Source: Sulfurimonas aquatica
GTDB taxonomy: Bacteria > Campylobacterota > Campylobacteria > Campylobacterales > Sulfurimonadaceae
DNA: 64,000 nt
Assembly: GCF_017357825.1 (NCBI RefSeq)
Contig: NZ_CP046072.1
Coordinates: 372,001 to 436,000, forward strand
Direction: 5' to 3'
Shown here piece by piece: positions 1-7,918 of the stretch. The position numbers and the translations under genes were made by a program. The notes beneath the pieces were generated by a model. It had not been told where the DNA came from, did no database searches, and saw nothing but the letters and a program-made list of their open reading frames with translations. Within the stretch, counting starts at the first letter, position 1. Each line of letters starts with the position of its first letter.

Positions 1-80
1 TTTGTAACCTCAAAATATTTAATTGAAATATAATAGTTAAAGAGTGTTACGTATGTGTTAAGTCATAAGTTATTTTTTGA

Positions 81-86
81 TAAAAT
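81..86 (+). promoter_or_regulatory. -10 box of small ORF, leaderless-type
   Basis: TAAAAT lies seven bases before the ATG at 94, and no Shine-Dalgarno sequence is visible between them. Transcription would start at or beside the ATG. No clear -35 box is seen, as is usual for sigma-70 promoters in this phylum. Confidence 0.4.
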
Positions 87-93
87 TCGCACT

Positions 94-228
94 ATGAGTA
101 AAATAGAGAAAATAAAACGAATCATTTTGATAGCCCTAGGCTTTGGACTTGCAACTTATCTTATTATGAGTGGATCTGCAATACTTAATCAAGACCAAAA
201 TAGCACTATAGTAGATAGTAAAAAGTAG
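94..228 (+). CDS. small single-pass membrane protein, 44 aa
   Basis: A 44-codon frame (MSKIEKIKRI at the start, ending DSKK) is laid out like a small inner-membrane protein. It has a basic N-terminus (K3, K6, K8, R9), a hydrophobic segment at about residues 10-30 and a short polar tail. The frame ends 13 bases before alr. A -10-like TAAAAT sits just upstream, so it may be transcribed without a leader. No family is recognised and no function can be assigned. The hydrophobic span flanked by positive charge argues against a chance frame, but its size keeps confidence moderate. Confidence 0.45.
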   Translation: MSKIEKIKRIILIALGFGLATYLIMSGSAILNQDQNSTIVDSKK

Positions 229-229
229 G

Positions 230-235
230 TATAAT
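230..235 (+). promoter_or_regulatory. -10 box of alr, leaderless-type
   Basis: A perfect TATAAT ends six bases before the alr ATG. The only purine-rich run (AAGTAGG) overlaps the -10 box and is too far upstream to serve as a ribosome-binding site. alr is therefore probably expressed from a leaderless or near-leaderless transcript. Confidence 0.5.
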
Positions 236-241
236 CTTTTC

Positions 242-1234
242 ATGTCATACATCACGCTTAGTAGAGAAAACTTTTTTTATAACCTTGATAAAATAGCCAA
301 GCAGACAAAGTCGGTAGATAAAATCGCCCTTGTCTTAAAAGATAATGCTTATGGTCATGGAATATGTGAGATGGCATCTTTGGCAAAAGAGTATGGCGTT
401 ACAAAAGCCGTTGTGCGCTCAAATAACGAAGCAAAAAAAGTAGAAGAGTTTTTTGAGTATGTTTTAGTTTTAGCGGATATCCCCCAAGAAAAAAGTCCTA
501 AAGTACGCTATACGATTAACGATATTAGCGCCATTAAAAAATTCCCAAAAGATACGTTGGTTGAGTTAAAAGTAAATACTGGAATGAATAGAAATGGCAT
601 CTCCATGGATGAGGTTCAAAGTGTAATAGAGCTTATACAAGAGCAGGGCTTAAAACTTGAAGCGATTTTTACTCATCATGGCTGTGCAGATGAACTCAAC
701 GGAGTCTATGAGTTACAAAAAAGTAATTTTCTTGAAGTAAAAAAGAGTTCGCCGAAGGGTCTGCGTTTTCATTCATGTAACTCAGCGGCGCTTTTTCGAG
801 AGAGTGATTTCAGTGAAGATATGGCAAGAGTGGGCATAGCGGCTTATGGATGTATGGAATTGCCACGGGAGATAAGTTTAGAAGAGTTTAAACCAGTTCT
901 TTCACTTTATGCTCAAAAGATCTCTTCTCAAGTTGTTAAAAAAGGTGAATACATTGGTTATGGTGCAACACTTGAAGTGTGTGATGAATGTCTAGTGAGT
1001 AACTACGACATAGGGTATGGGGATGGTTTTTTTAGAGCTAACTCAAATGTTTATGAAACACCAGAAGGCGTAAAAATAGCGGGAAGAGTCTCTATGGATA
1101 ACAGCTCTTTTTTATCTAATGAAGAAGAACTATTACTCTTTAATGACGCAAGTAAAGTGGCGGAAGTTGTAGGAACTATTAGTTATGAAGTACTCACGTC
1201 TCTTAAGGCGTATATTAAACGCCAGATTGTTTGA
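242..1234 (+). CDS. alr: alanine racemase
   Basis: PLP-dependent racemase that makes D-alanine for peptidoglycan in the cytosol. The N-terminal barrel carries the PLP-lysine motif as VLKDNAYGHG, with K33 as the Schiff-base lysine. The C-terminal beta domain has IGYGATLEV, which holds the second catalytic base (tyrosine), and later GYGDGFFR and GRVSMDNS, both typical of the family. At 330 residues it is slightly shorter than the usual 350-370, as in other Campylobacterota. It reads alone on the plus strand and converges on the minus-strand rsmG cluster with an 11-base gap. The ATG follows TATAAT by six bases, with no usable SD. Confidence 0.95.
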   Translation: MSYITLSRENFFYNLDKIAKQTKSVDKIALVLKDNAYGHGICEMASLAKEYGVTKAVVRSNNEAKKVEEFFEYVLVLADIPQEKSPKVRYTINDISAIKKFPKDTLVELKVNTGMNRNGISMDEVQSVIELIQEQGLKLEAIFTHHGCADELNGVYELQKSNFLEVKKSSPKGLRFHSCNSAALFRESDFSEDMARVGIAAYGCMELPREISLEEFKPVLSLYAQKISSQVVKKGEYIGYGATLEVCDECLVSNYDIGYGDGFFRANSNVYETPEGVKIAGRVSMDNSSFLSNEEELLLFNDASKVAEVVGTISYEVLTSLKAYIKRQIV

Positions 1235-1245
1235 GTCTTATTTAT

Positions 1246-1638
1246 TTAAGAGTTGATTTTTATAATGGCGTCTGAAAATATAACGCCGTCTATCCCAAGA
1301 CGCGCCATCTCTTCTATATCCTCTTCATCGTCTATCATTATCAATATTTTTGCGTCAAAAAGATAGTTTTCAGCGATAGCTTGTGCCGTTTTAATTAGTT
1401 TCTTTTTTGTAAGTATGTACTTGGCATTTAATGCAGACGCATAAATAAGCTCATTGATATCTTTGACACAAAGCGCAAAGTCGATTGCATTTTCGTTTAG
1501 ATACTCGATAATGTCAAGGTTATCCTCGCTAAATTCTAAAAAGATAGTAGAAGAGGGTGGCGTTTTTTTTATGGCGTCTATATCTATAATATGGTAAAAA
1601 CTCTCACTCTTTATAAATCTATGTCCAAATAGTAACAT
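1246..1638 (-). CDS. conserved hypothetical protein next to rsmG
   Basis: A 130-residue soluble protein with no signal peptide or membrane span. The C-terminus contains DIEEMARLGIDGVIFSD, which recalls the last strand and loop of TIM-barrel phosphodiesterases, where a similar ARLGVDGVI stretch occurs. The catalytic His and Glu residues of that family are not evident and the length is too short for a barrel. It is the last gene of a tight minus-strand run, rsmG, zinc-ribbon protein, this gene, with one base separating it from its neighbour. Co-transcription with rsmG is likely. Function unknown. Confidence 0.75.
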   Translation of the reverse strand: MLLFGHRFIKSESFYHIIDIDAIKKTPPSSTIFLEFSEDNLDIIEYLNENAIDFALCVKDINELIYASALNAKYILTKKKLIKTAQAIAENYLFDAKILIMIDDEEDIEEMARLGIDGVIFSDAIIKINS

Positions 1639-1639
1639 T

Positions 1640-1870
1640 TTAATTTACCTCGCTTAAGCACTCTTTTGAGCAGTAGTATTTACCATTGCTAAGCATACAC
1701 TCACTAACCTCTGTGTAAACGCCACACTCTGCACACTCTATCATGTCGTTTGTTTTGAGGGTCTCTTTATCTTTGTTCTTTTTCTTTGTATCTGTTATGG
1801 GTTTCTTTTTGATAAACATAAAATATACAATTGCAATAACTGCCATAACGAGTAAAACTTTGAGTATCAT
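1640..1870 (-). CDS. PP0621-type membrane-anchored zinc-ribbon protein
   Basis: A 76-residue protein with one N-terminal membrane span (about residues 2-21), a lysine-rich linker and a C-terminal metal-binding region. The pattern is IECAECGVY followed by [14 protein letters not shown], so two Cys pairs are placed to hold zinc. This is the layout of the PP0621 family, whose role is unknown. Its start overlaps the rsmG stop by four bases (ATGA), which indicates translational coupling. It probably sits in the inner membrane with the zinc ribbon in the cytosol. Confidence 0.8.
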   Translation of the reverse strand: MILKVLLVMAVIAIVYFMFIKKKPITDTKKKNKDKETLKTNDMIECAECGVYTEVSECMLSNGKYYCSKECLSEVN

Positions 1871-2448
1871 ATATCTTCTCCTAGAAGTAAGTAGTGTCTA
1901 TTTTTAGTCTCTATAATTTTATGGTTTTGTATCTCTTGAACTTCATCAAAGACTTTTTCACCCTTATAAAAGAGAAGTTTTGAATGCTTATCTCTGAAGT
2001 TTTCACTTAGCTTTAAAAGCATCTTTGTATCTGTTACGGCACGAGACGTTACAAGGTCAAATATTTTTGGTTCCATCTGCTCTACTCGTTTTTTAACAAC
2101 CGTTACGTTAGAAAGACCTAAGTCGGCTTTTATAAACTGTAAAAAACTAGCGCGCTTCGTGAGTGGCTCAACAAGCGTTACATGAGTATCTGGAAGAGCA
2201 AACGCCAATATCATACCTGGAAAACCAGCGCCTGTTCCTATATCCATAAGAGAGTTGACCTTAGGCAAAAAGCTAACGGGAAATACGGCATCATAGATAA
2301 ACTCATCTACGGTATTTACATCTTTGGCACCTGTAAGATTATGGATTTTATTCCACTTAAAAAGATGCTCTTTATATTTTTGAATATTAAAAAAGAAGTT
2401 CTCAGGAAGTTCTATGTTGTCACTAGCAAGTGCCGCTTTTAAATCCAT
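1867..2448 (-). CDS. rsmG: 16S rRNA (guanine-527-N7) methyltransferase RsmG
   Basis: SAM-dependent methyltransferase (GidB) that makes m7G527 in 16S rRNA. The Rossmann glycine loop is [15 protein letters not shown], followed by the acidic strand end [15 protein letters not shown], both diagnostic of RsmG. The family motif VTSRAV is also present. At 193 residues it is near the usual 180-210. It is the first gene of the three-gene minus-strand run and overlaps the next gene by four bases. Loss of RsmG gives low-level streptomycin resistance in other bacteria. Confidence 0.95.
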   Translation of the reverse strand: MDLKAALASDNIELPENFFFNIQKYKEHLFKWNKIHNLTGAKDVNTVDEFIYDAVFPVSFLPKVNSLMDIGTGAGFPGMILAFALPDTHVTLVEPLTKRASFLQFIKADLGLSNVTVVKKRVEQMEPKIFDLVTSRAVTDTKMLLKLSENFRDKHSKLLFYKGEKVFDEVQEIQNHKIIETKNRHYLLLGEDI

Positions 2449-2468
2449 TGAATATCTCCTTTGTTTTC

Positions 2469-3635
2469 TTAAACGCCATCTATGCGAAGTAGTTTTGTTT
2501 TTCCAACCATCAAATCAACAGTCATTAAAATTCTTTTAAATACAGAGTCTTGACGATACTCTAGGTTATGTTTTTTGCATATTTCTTTTACCATAGGTTG
2601 CATCTTTTGGTAAAAACTAAGAGGCATATTTGGAAAAAGATGATGCTCTATTTGGTAGTTTAAAAATCCATGCATAAAGTCAATAAAGTCCGTTCCAGTA
2701 TTATAATTAACGCTTCCCATAATCTGTCTTAGATAGTACTCGCCCTGAGTTTTATGTGGCGTTGAGAACTGGTAAATGTCTTCTGCTGAATGGTTGGGCA
2801 CTATGACTAAAAATGAGTGAAGGTTTGCTAGGAGCTCAGCGACTAAAAGAAGGATCAAAACGTTTAAAACGGCACCCATTCCAAATGGGAAAAATAGAGC
2901 GGGAAGAAGTATAAACTGAAAAACTCCATAAGGTAAAAAGTAGTGTCTCCATAACTCACGACCATTTTTTGTAAAGGGAGTCAGTTCATAACCCTGAGAT
3001 CTTGGGTCGTTTACGGCTTTGCGTTCTTTGTTATCTAAAATTCTCAGCGTATTTGGAGCGTAATACGCTACTTTCCAAAATGAAGCAAAGGTATAAACTA
3101 TCGCATATTTAAAAAACATAGGCATATTTATCTTATGAAGCCATTCGAGGTTTTTTTCTACGTTATCAGGATCGTCCAACTCTCCTAAATGATAGTGGTG
3201 CATGATGTTATGCTCAAAGGCCCAAGCGTCTGGTTTTATCCAGTCAAGCCAGTCTATCCATCTACGACTTCCTTTGGCAAAACCATCTTTAGTATAGTTT
3301 TTAGGAACGTTGGGAACTTTGTCATATGCGCCATGCAAAATAGGATGCGTTACGTTTGCCCATCTTGCTAGGTTCCCAGTTGAGATAAAAATAGCCCCAA
3401 GGATTCCTATGAACCAAAATGCAAATGGAGAAAAATCGGTAGTTGCATAGTCTAAATATATAGCAAGTATGATAGTGAAAAATCCTAAAAACGTAGAAAA
3501 TCTTCCCCATCTTTGCATTTTTAAAAGATGTAAAAAGTCATCTTCAGTCGTTGCGCCAATAGACTTTTTCATATCTTCTATATCGCGTTGTAACTCTTCT
3601 TGGTCTATATCTTTGTAATCAGCATATTGTGGCAA
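2469..3635 (-). CDS. membrane fatty-acid desaturase
   Basis: Di-iron membrane desaturase that introduces a double bond into acyl chains. Histidine boxes are visible: HNIMHHYH near residue 142, [10 protein letters not shown] in the middle and QIEHHLFP near the C-terminus. The QxxHH form of the last box is typical of acyl-lipid and front-end (delta-6-like) desaturases. Two groups of membrane spans (about 45-90 and 235-275) separate the boxes. The start is TTG, with an SD (TAGGA) eight bases away; no ATG lies nearby. It stands alone, 20 bases from the rsmG start. A role in membrane fluidity is inferred. Substrate position cannot be told from sequence. Confidence 0.88.
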   Translation of the reverse strand: MPQYADYKDIDQEELQRDIEDMKKSIGATTEDDFLHLLKMQRWGRFSTFLGFFTIILAIYLDYATTDFSPFAFWFIGILGAIFISTGNLARWANVTHPILHGAYDKVPNVPKNYTKDGFAKGSRRWIDWLDWIKPDAWAFEHNIMHHYHLGELDDPDNVEKNLEWLHKINMPMFFKYAIVYTFASFWKVAYYAPNTLRILDNKERKAVNDPRSQGYELTPFTKNGRELWRHYFLPYGVFQFILLPALFFPFGMGAVLNVLILLLVAELLANLHSFLVIVPNHSAEDIYQFSTPHKTQGEYYLRQIMGSVNYNTGTDFIDFMHGFLNYQIEHHLFPNMPLSFYQKMQPMVKEICKKHNLEYRQDSVFKRILMTVDLMVGKTKLLRIDGV

Positions 3636-3667
3636 ATATTATTCCTATATAATGTTTATTAGATGGA

Positions 3668-3673
3668 ATTATA
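3668..3673 (-). promoter_or_regulatory. -10 box of desaturase gene
   Basis: Read on the minus strand this is TATAAT, about 33 bases before the TTG start and upstream of its SD. It lies in the 119-base divergent gap shared with ilvE. Confidence 0.4.
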
Positions 3674-3717
3674 TAGAAAAATACTTAGAGTTAATACTAT
3701 ATGAATAGCATTTAAGA

Positions 3718-3723
3718 TAAAAT
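3718..3723 (+). promoter_or_regulatory. -10 box of ilvE
   Basis: TAAAAT (in GATAAAAT) lies about 31 bases before the ilvE ATG. A GGAG ribosome-binding site at 3746-3749 lies in between. The spacing gives a normal leader of about 25 bases. Confidence 0.4.
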
Positions 3724-3754
3724 AGCATCAATTATAAAAAAGTATGGAGAATTT

Positions 3755-4675
3755 ATGGACGCTGCCAAATATATCTGGATGAATGGAAAGTTTGTAGCTT
3801 GGGATGATGCTAAGGTACATGTACTTTCACACACAATACATTACGGAAATGGTGTAATAGAAGGAACAAAAGCTTATAAAACTGCGAAAGGTTATGCGAT
3901 ATTTCGTTTAAATGAGCATACGACAAGACTTAAAGAGTCTGCTAAAATGACTTTGATAAATATTCCTTATTCAGTTGAAGAGATGAATCAAGCTCAGATA
4001 GACCTTATAAAAAAGAATGAATTTGTAGGTGATAATGTCTATCTTCGTCCCTTTGCATTTTTAGGTTATGGTGTTATGGGAGTTTATCATAAAGATGCTC
4101 CCGTTGAGACTGTAATGTCTGCATGGGAATGGGGCGCTTACCTTGGAGAGGATGGCCTTAAAAAAGGTATAAAGCTTAAGATAGCTTCTATGACTCGTCC
4201 ATCAAATACTTCAAACATGGGTAAAGCAAAAGCGACTGCAAACTATCTAAATTCTCAAATGGCTAAATACGAAGCTATTGATTGTGGGTATGATGAAGCA
4301 CTGCTTTTAGATGACCAAGGTTACGTTGCAGAAGCATCTGGGGCTAGCTTTTTCATGGTTGTTAATGGCATTTTAGTATCGCCGCCAAGTGATAACGCAC
4401 TTGTTTCTATAACACAAAAGACAGTTATTGAAATAGCACAAGATATGGGCATAAAAGTTGAACGCCGTCGTATCTCTAGAGAAGAACTTTATGTAGCTGA
4501 TGAAGCCTTTTTAACAGGAACGGCAGCAGAGATTACACCGGTACGCATAATAGACGCAAGAGAGATAGGTAATGGTTCTCGTGGCGAGATGACTGAGAAA
4601 CTTCAAAGTACTTATTTTGACATTGTATTTGGTAGAAATGCTAAGTATGAGCACTATTTAACATATATAGACTAA
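3755..4675 (+). CDS. ilvE: branched-chain amino acid aminotransferase
   Basis: PLP fold-type IV transaminase for the last step of valine, leucine and isoleucine synthesis. The PLP lysine is K159 in GKAKATANYLNSQ, matching the E. coli IlvE position. DEALLLDDQGYVAEASG follows it, and the N-terminus has the family motif HYGNGVIEGTKAY. FLTGTAAEITPV near residue 255 holds the cofactor phosphate. The length of 306 is normal. SD GGAG is six bases before ATG. The next gene is 46 bases downstream on the same strand, so co-transcription with the prohibitin gene and hisIE is possible. Confidence 0.96.
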   Translation: MDAAKYIWMNGKFVAWDDAKVHVLSHTIHYGNGVIEGTKAYKTAKGYAIFRLNEHTTRLKESAKMTLINIPYSVEEMNQAQIDLIKKNEFVGDNVYLRPFAFLGYGVMGVYHKDAPVETVMSAWEWGAYLGEDGLKKGIKLKIASMTRPSNTSNMGKAKATANYLNSQMAKYEAIDCGYDEALLLDDQGYVAEASGASFFMVVNGILVSPPSDNALVSITQKTVIEIAQDMGIKVERRRISREELYVADEAFLTGTAAEITPVRIIDAREIGNGSRGEMTEKLQSTYFDIVFGRNAKYEHYLTYID

Positions 4676-4721
4676 TAAATTTCAAGGAAATATTAATATG
4701 AAAACAGAGGAGAATATACTT

Positions 4722-5810
4722 ATGGCATCAGATATGAATGATTATTTTAACAAAAAAAAGAGCGAGGGTAGCGGTGGATCTAACAAGTCTGGCGGTGGCT
4801 CAGGTGGTGGTCCAAAAGGTCCTCAAATGCCAAATATTGATTTTAATTTAGGTGGTGGTAAAGCTGGTATTGCATACTTTGTTATAGCGATGATTATTTT
4901 ACTTGTTTTAGCAAAACCATTTACAATCATCGAAGAGGGTCAACGTGGTATCTTAAGTACAAATGGTAAGTACCAAGACCAAGCTCTTCTTCCAGGTCTT
5001 CACTTTATAGTGCCAATCATCCAAAAAGTATATGTTGTAGATACAAAAGTACGTATCATAAACTATGCATCAAAAATGGAGTCAAATACGGGAGCATCAG
5101 GAATACTTACAAAACCAGCCGTTACAGTTCTTGATAAGCGTTCACTGCCAGTTTCTATTGAGCTTACCGTTCAGTATCGCCTTAACTCTCAGTTTGCGGC
5201 ACAGACTATTTCAAACTGGGGATTTTCTTGGGAAGATAAAATCATCAATCCGGTTGTTCGCGACGTAGTTCGTAATGTGATTGGTAAATATGATGCAGAG
5301 GCATTAACGCAGATGAGAAATGAGCTAGGTGCTGAGATAGAAGCAGGAATAAGAAAGAGTGTAAATGGCCTTCAAAATGCTCCTGCAGTTTTACAGTCAG
5401 TGCAGCTTCGTGACATTCTTTTACCTCAAAAAGTAAAAGATCAAATCGAGCGTGTTCAAATAGCAAAACAAGAAGTTCAAAAAGCAGAACAAGATGTTCA
5501 GCGTGTAAAACAAGAAGCATTAAAGCGCGCAGCTGAAGCAGAAGGTATGGCTCAAAAAGCAAGAATCGAAGCACAAGGTGTGGCTGACGCGGTTACAATC
5601 GAAGCTGATGCAAAAGCAAAAGCAAACATCTTGATTGCTAAATCTTTAACACCTAATCTTCTAGAGCTTGAGCAGTTGAGAGTTCAAGGTATGTTTAATG
5701 ACGCTCTTCGTGAAAATAAAGATGCTAAGATTTTCTTAACACCTGGTGGTTCAACTCCAAATATTTGGGTTGATACTAAAGACGTTAAAAAAAGAACGAC
5801 AGCAAACTAA
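4722..5810 (+). CDS. prohibitin-family (SPFH/band 7) membrane protein
   Basis: A membrane-anchored SPFH-domain protein of the prohibitin/HflC type. The order is a glycine-serine-rich N-terminal stretch, one membrane span (AYFVIAMIILLVLAKPF), the band 7 domain starting at EEGQRGIL, and a long charged coiled coil (about residues 245-300, Ala/Glu/Lys/Gln-rich). Such proteins form large rings that scaffold membrane proteases such as FtsH. An earlier in-frame ATG at 4698 also has an SD (AAGGAA). I prefer 4722, because its own SD (GAGGAG) lies inside the eight-codon extension and the protein then starts MASDMNDYF. It sits six bases before hisIE. Confidence 0.88.
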   Translation: MASDMNDYFNKKKSEGSGGSNKSGGGSGGGPKGPQMPNIDFNLGGGKAGIAYFVIAMIILLVLAKPFTIIEEGQRGILSTNGKYQDQALLPGLHFIVPIIQKVYVVDTKVRIINYASKMESNTGASGILTKPAVTVLDKRSLPVSIELTVQYRLNSQFAAQTISNWGFSWEDKIINPVVRDVVRNVIGKYDAEALTQMRNELGAEIEAGIRKSVNGLQNAPAVLQSVQLRDILLPQKVKDQIERVQIAKQEVQKAEQDVQRVKQEALKRAAEAEGMAQKARIEAQGVADAVTIEADAKAKANILIAKSLTPNLLELEQLRVQGMFNDALRENKDAKIFLTPGGSTPNIWVDTKDVKKRTTAN

Positions 5811-5816
5811 TCTGAT

Positions 5817-6497
5817 ATGCAAGAGATAATAAATAGAGTAGATTGGGAGAAGATAGATCTTCTTCCAGTTGTTGTTCAAGACGTAACAAACAACGAAGTT
5901 CTGATGATGGCGTTTATGGATAAAGAAGCGTTAGAACTCTCTTTAACTACAAAAATCGCACACTACTTCTCACGTTCAAAGCAACGCATTTGGAAAAAAG
6001 GTGAGTCAAGTGGACATACTCAAACCATTCACTCCTTTAATATAGACTGCGATAACGACACACTTCTTATAAAAGTTACACAAGAGGGTGTGGCATGTCA
6101 TACCGGCCGTCGTTCATGCTTTTTTACAGAGCTAGAATCAGGTGAAGCAAACTCTGAGGTAAAAGTAAATTCTGAAGCTATGTATGGTGTTATAGATACA
6201 CTGTATCACACTATACAAGAACGTAAAAATGCAGATCCAGAATCATCATGGACAGCAAAGCTTTTTGCAAAGGGTGAGAATACCATACTTAAAAAAGTGG
6301 TAGAAGAGTCTGGTGAATTTTGTTTTGCATATAAAGATAATGATGAATCAGAGATGGTTTATGAAGCGGCAGATTTGACTTACCATATGCTTGTAGCACT
6401 TGCTGCAAAAAATATATCTCCGGATAGAATAAAACAAGAACTCGCACGAAGATTTAACATGAGTGGTATAGCTGAGAAAAATGCAAGAGAGGACTAA
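5817..6497 (+). CDS. hisIE: bifunctional phosphoribosyl-AMP cyclohydrolase / phosphoribosyl-ATP pyrophosphatase
   Basis: Catalyses steps 2 and 3 of histidine synthesis. The HisI domain (about 1-115) has SRSKQRIWKKGESSGH, DCDNDTLL and CHTGRRSCFF, which supply the zinc and magnesium ligands. The HisE domain (about 125-226) has the MazG-like acidic helices KKVVEESGEF and YEAADLTYHML. The fused length of 226 is normal. No other his gene is adjacent, so the pathway genes are scattered. The stop TAA shares its last base with the next ATG, so translation of the following gene is probably coupled. Confidence 0.95.
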   Translation: MQEIINRVDWEKIDLLPVVVQDVTNNEVLMMAFMDKEALELSLTTKIAHYFSRSKQRIWKKGESSGHTQTIHSFNIDCDNDTLLIKVTQEGVACHTGRRSCFFTELESGEANSEVKVNSEAMYGVIDTLYHTIQERKNADPESSWTAKLFAKGENTILKKVVEESGEFCFAYKDNDESEMVYEAADLTYHMLVALAAKNISPDRIKQELARRFNMSGIAEKNARED

Positions 6498-7009
6498 TGA
6501 AGTCAAAAATCACGGAATTTATAAATAATTTAATTTTTTATGATTTTATACTCTATGGTGCTACTTTTTTCTTCTTCGCATTTTTTATAATCTTAGCAAT
6601 AGTTTTTAAAGATAAAGCTGGAAGAGCTTTTTTCTTTGTACTTCTAGGATTTAGCAGTTTTCTAACAGGACCAACACTTGGTTACCACTATATGCACAAA
6701 GCACTTTTTAAAAATTCTACAGAGATTATAAGTCAAAAAAGATTGAGTTTTACTGAAGCTGTAGTACTAAAAGGCACGATTACAAATGAGTCTGCTAGAG
6801 ATTTTAAGAGCTGTATAGTTACTGCTAGTGTTTATAAAGTAACATCTAATAAATATAGAAATTATCTTTATGAGTTTAAGCCTTTTAAAAATATGTCGAT
6901 GGTCGTAGATGATATCATGATGGCTCAAACGAAAGAGTTTAAGCTGATAATCGAGCCCTTTACATATAAAAGGGACTACAATATATCTCTAGAGGCGGAT
7001 TGTAAATGA
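6497..7009 (+). CDS. DUF2393-like membrane protein, first of a pair
   Basis: 170 residues with two N-terminal membrane spans (about 15-38 and 43-62), followed by a soluble, probably periplasmic, beta-rich domain. The domain contains LKGTITNESARDFKSC, in the style of FxxE/LEP-type accessory domains seen after such anchors. It resembles the DUF2393 proteins of Campylobacter and Helicobacter; the match is from memory of the layout. The start overlaps the hisIE stop by one base, and the end overlaps the next gene by four (ATGA). It is similar in plan to its neighbour, so the two are probably an old duplication. Function unknown. Confidence 0.75.
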   Translation: MKSKITEFINNLIFYDFILYGATFFFFAFFIILAIVFKDKAGRAFFFVLLGFSSFLTGPTLGYHYMHKALFKNSTEIISQKRLSFTEAVVLKGTITNESARDFKSCIVTASVYKVTSNKYRNYLYEFKPFKNMSMVVDDIMMAQTKEFKLIIEPFTYKRDYNISLEADCK

Positions 7010-7551
7010 CACTTTTAAACTACTGGCACTTCATATCTTTTGGAGTAATTTTTATAATCTTTGTTGGAGGTGTACTGAGTGCATTAAAACAAGAGAGTGC
7101 AAAGATAAAGTTCGGAATGCTCTTTTCTGTGACACTTATAAGTATTTTCTTTGCTGTTTTTTCTGTCTTAGTTGTTGATAAGTATACCAAAGTTGTAAAA
7201 CTGCACAAACTGAAAAATAAAAGACTTCTCAGTACTGAAAAGATTATCTATACGGGAATCGTTAGAAATGAAGGTAATCATGATATAGGTAAGGTTACTT
7301 TTGAGATAAAACTGGTAAATAAAGGTCATGCTACAGGAAATGTAAAGGGTGGAAACTTTTACAAGTCTAGTGGCTTTATGGACTTTTTTGGCGGCGGATA
7401 CAACTTAAACTTTAAACCACAATCAATTACAAAAGAGTTTGTAGTTGCTACAAACCTTAAACCAGGAGAAGCGAAGTCTTTTAGAGTCTATTTTCCATTT
7501 CCACCTTATTTTAGAAGTGTTTCTCAGTTTAGTAAGGTTTGGGGTCACTAA
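7006..7551 (+). CDS. DUF2393-like membrane protein, second of a pair
   Basis: 181 residues with the same plan as the preceding gene: two N-terminal spans (about 8-28 and 37-57), then a soluble domain. IYTGIVRNEGNHDIGKVTFEI lines up with LKGTITNESARDFKSCIV of its neighbour. A glycine-rich loop (FGGGYNLNF) near residue 130 is absent from the partner. The four-base ATGA overlap makes stoichiometric co-translation likely, and the two may form a heteromer. It is the last gene of the ilvE-to-here plus-strand run, and a possible terminator follows. Function unknown. Confidence 0.75.
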   Translation: MTLLNYWHFISFGVIFIIFVGGVLSALKQESAKIKFGMLFSVTLISIFFAVFSVLVVDKYTKVVKLHKLKNKRLLSTEKIIYTGIVRNEGNHDIGKVTFEIKLVNKGHATGNVKGGNFYKSSGFMDFFGGGYNLNFKPQSITKEFVVATNLKPGEAKSFRVYFPFPPYFRSVSQFSKVWGH

Positions 7552-7584
7552 CTACTAAGGAGTGAATCCCAAGAAAAGAAGAAC

Positions 7585-7613
7585 AACAACTCCTTTTTCC
7601 CTTGGAGTTTGTT
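7585..7613 (+). terminator. possible terminator after the hisIE run
   Basis: AACAACTCC pairs with GGAGTTTGTT around a ten-base loop, leaving one bulged base. The stem is about nine base pairs and lies 33 bases past the last stop. The downstream sequence is only moderately T-rich, so this may be Rho-assisted rather than a strict intrinsic terminator. Confidence 0.35.
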
Positions 7614-7876
7614 AGGTTTAACTACTCCAGTGTACATCTCTATTCCTCTTCATCATTTATGTAACTATAGATCTCGTGTATACATATAAATCAAAGAACT
7701 CTAAACTCATGCTAATGGCTATATTGGGCTCTACCTTTTTTTAAGTGAGCTTGGATATAAGATTTTGATTTGTGCTCCCCTTGGGTATAGTTATGTAGTA
7801 TATTGATAGAGATATAAATGTATGTAAAGATATAAGTATGAAAGAGTATGAAGAATGAAGCTTATTTATGAAGAAA

Positions 7877-7903
7877 TTCAAACTACCTTAGAGGTAGTTT
7901 GAA
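7877..7903 (-). terminator. hairpin terminator of the cytochrome gene
   Basis: A perfect 12-base-pair stem (TTCAAACTACCT with AGGTAGTTTGAA) around a TAG loop begins 16 bases past the minus-strand stop codon. On the minus strand it is followed by ATTTCTTC, which is T-rich but not a clean U-tract. It is placed exactly where the cytochrome transcript should end. Confidence 0.65.
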
Positions 7904-7918
7904 CGAAGAAGAGTCTCT

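Larger units (their letters stand above)
7552..7918. other. 367-base convergent intergenic region without genes
   Basis: This stretch lies between two genes that point at each other. I find no frame longer than about a dozen codons with a plausible ribosome-binding site, and no tRNA-like fold. It holds two hairpins, listed separately. The middle (7620-7870) is AT-rich and otherwise featureless to my reading. Confidence 0.6.

Noticed and set aside
4698-4721. N-terminal extension of the prohibitin-family gene, with its own SD
   Set aside because: The eight extra codons carry the stronger SD of the downstream ATG and have no conserved character. Treated as leader rather than protein, though use of both starts cannot be excluded.
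5245-5574. 109-codon minus-strand frame inside the prohibitin gene
   Set aside because: Leucine-rich shadow of the coiled-coil codons on the other strand. No SD or family features.
7620-7870. Possible small RNA in the convergent gap
   Set aside because: No promoter-plus-terminator pair or stable fold seen apart from the two hairpins that fit the flanking genes.
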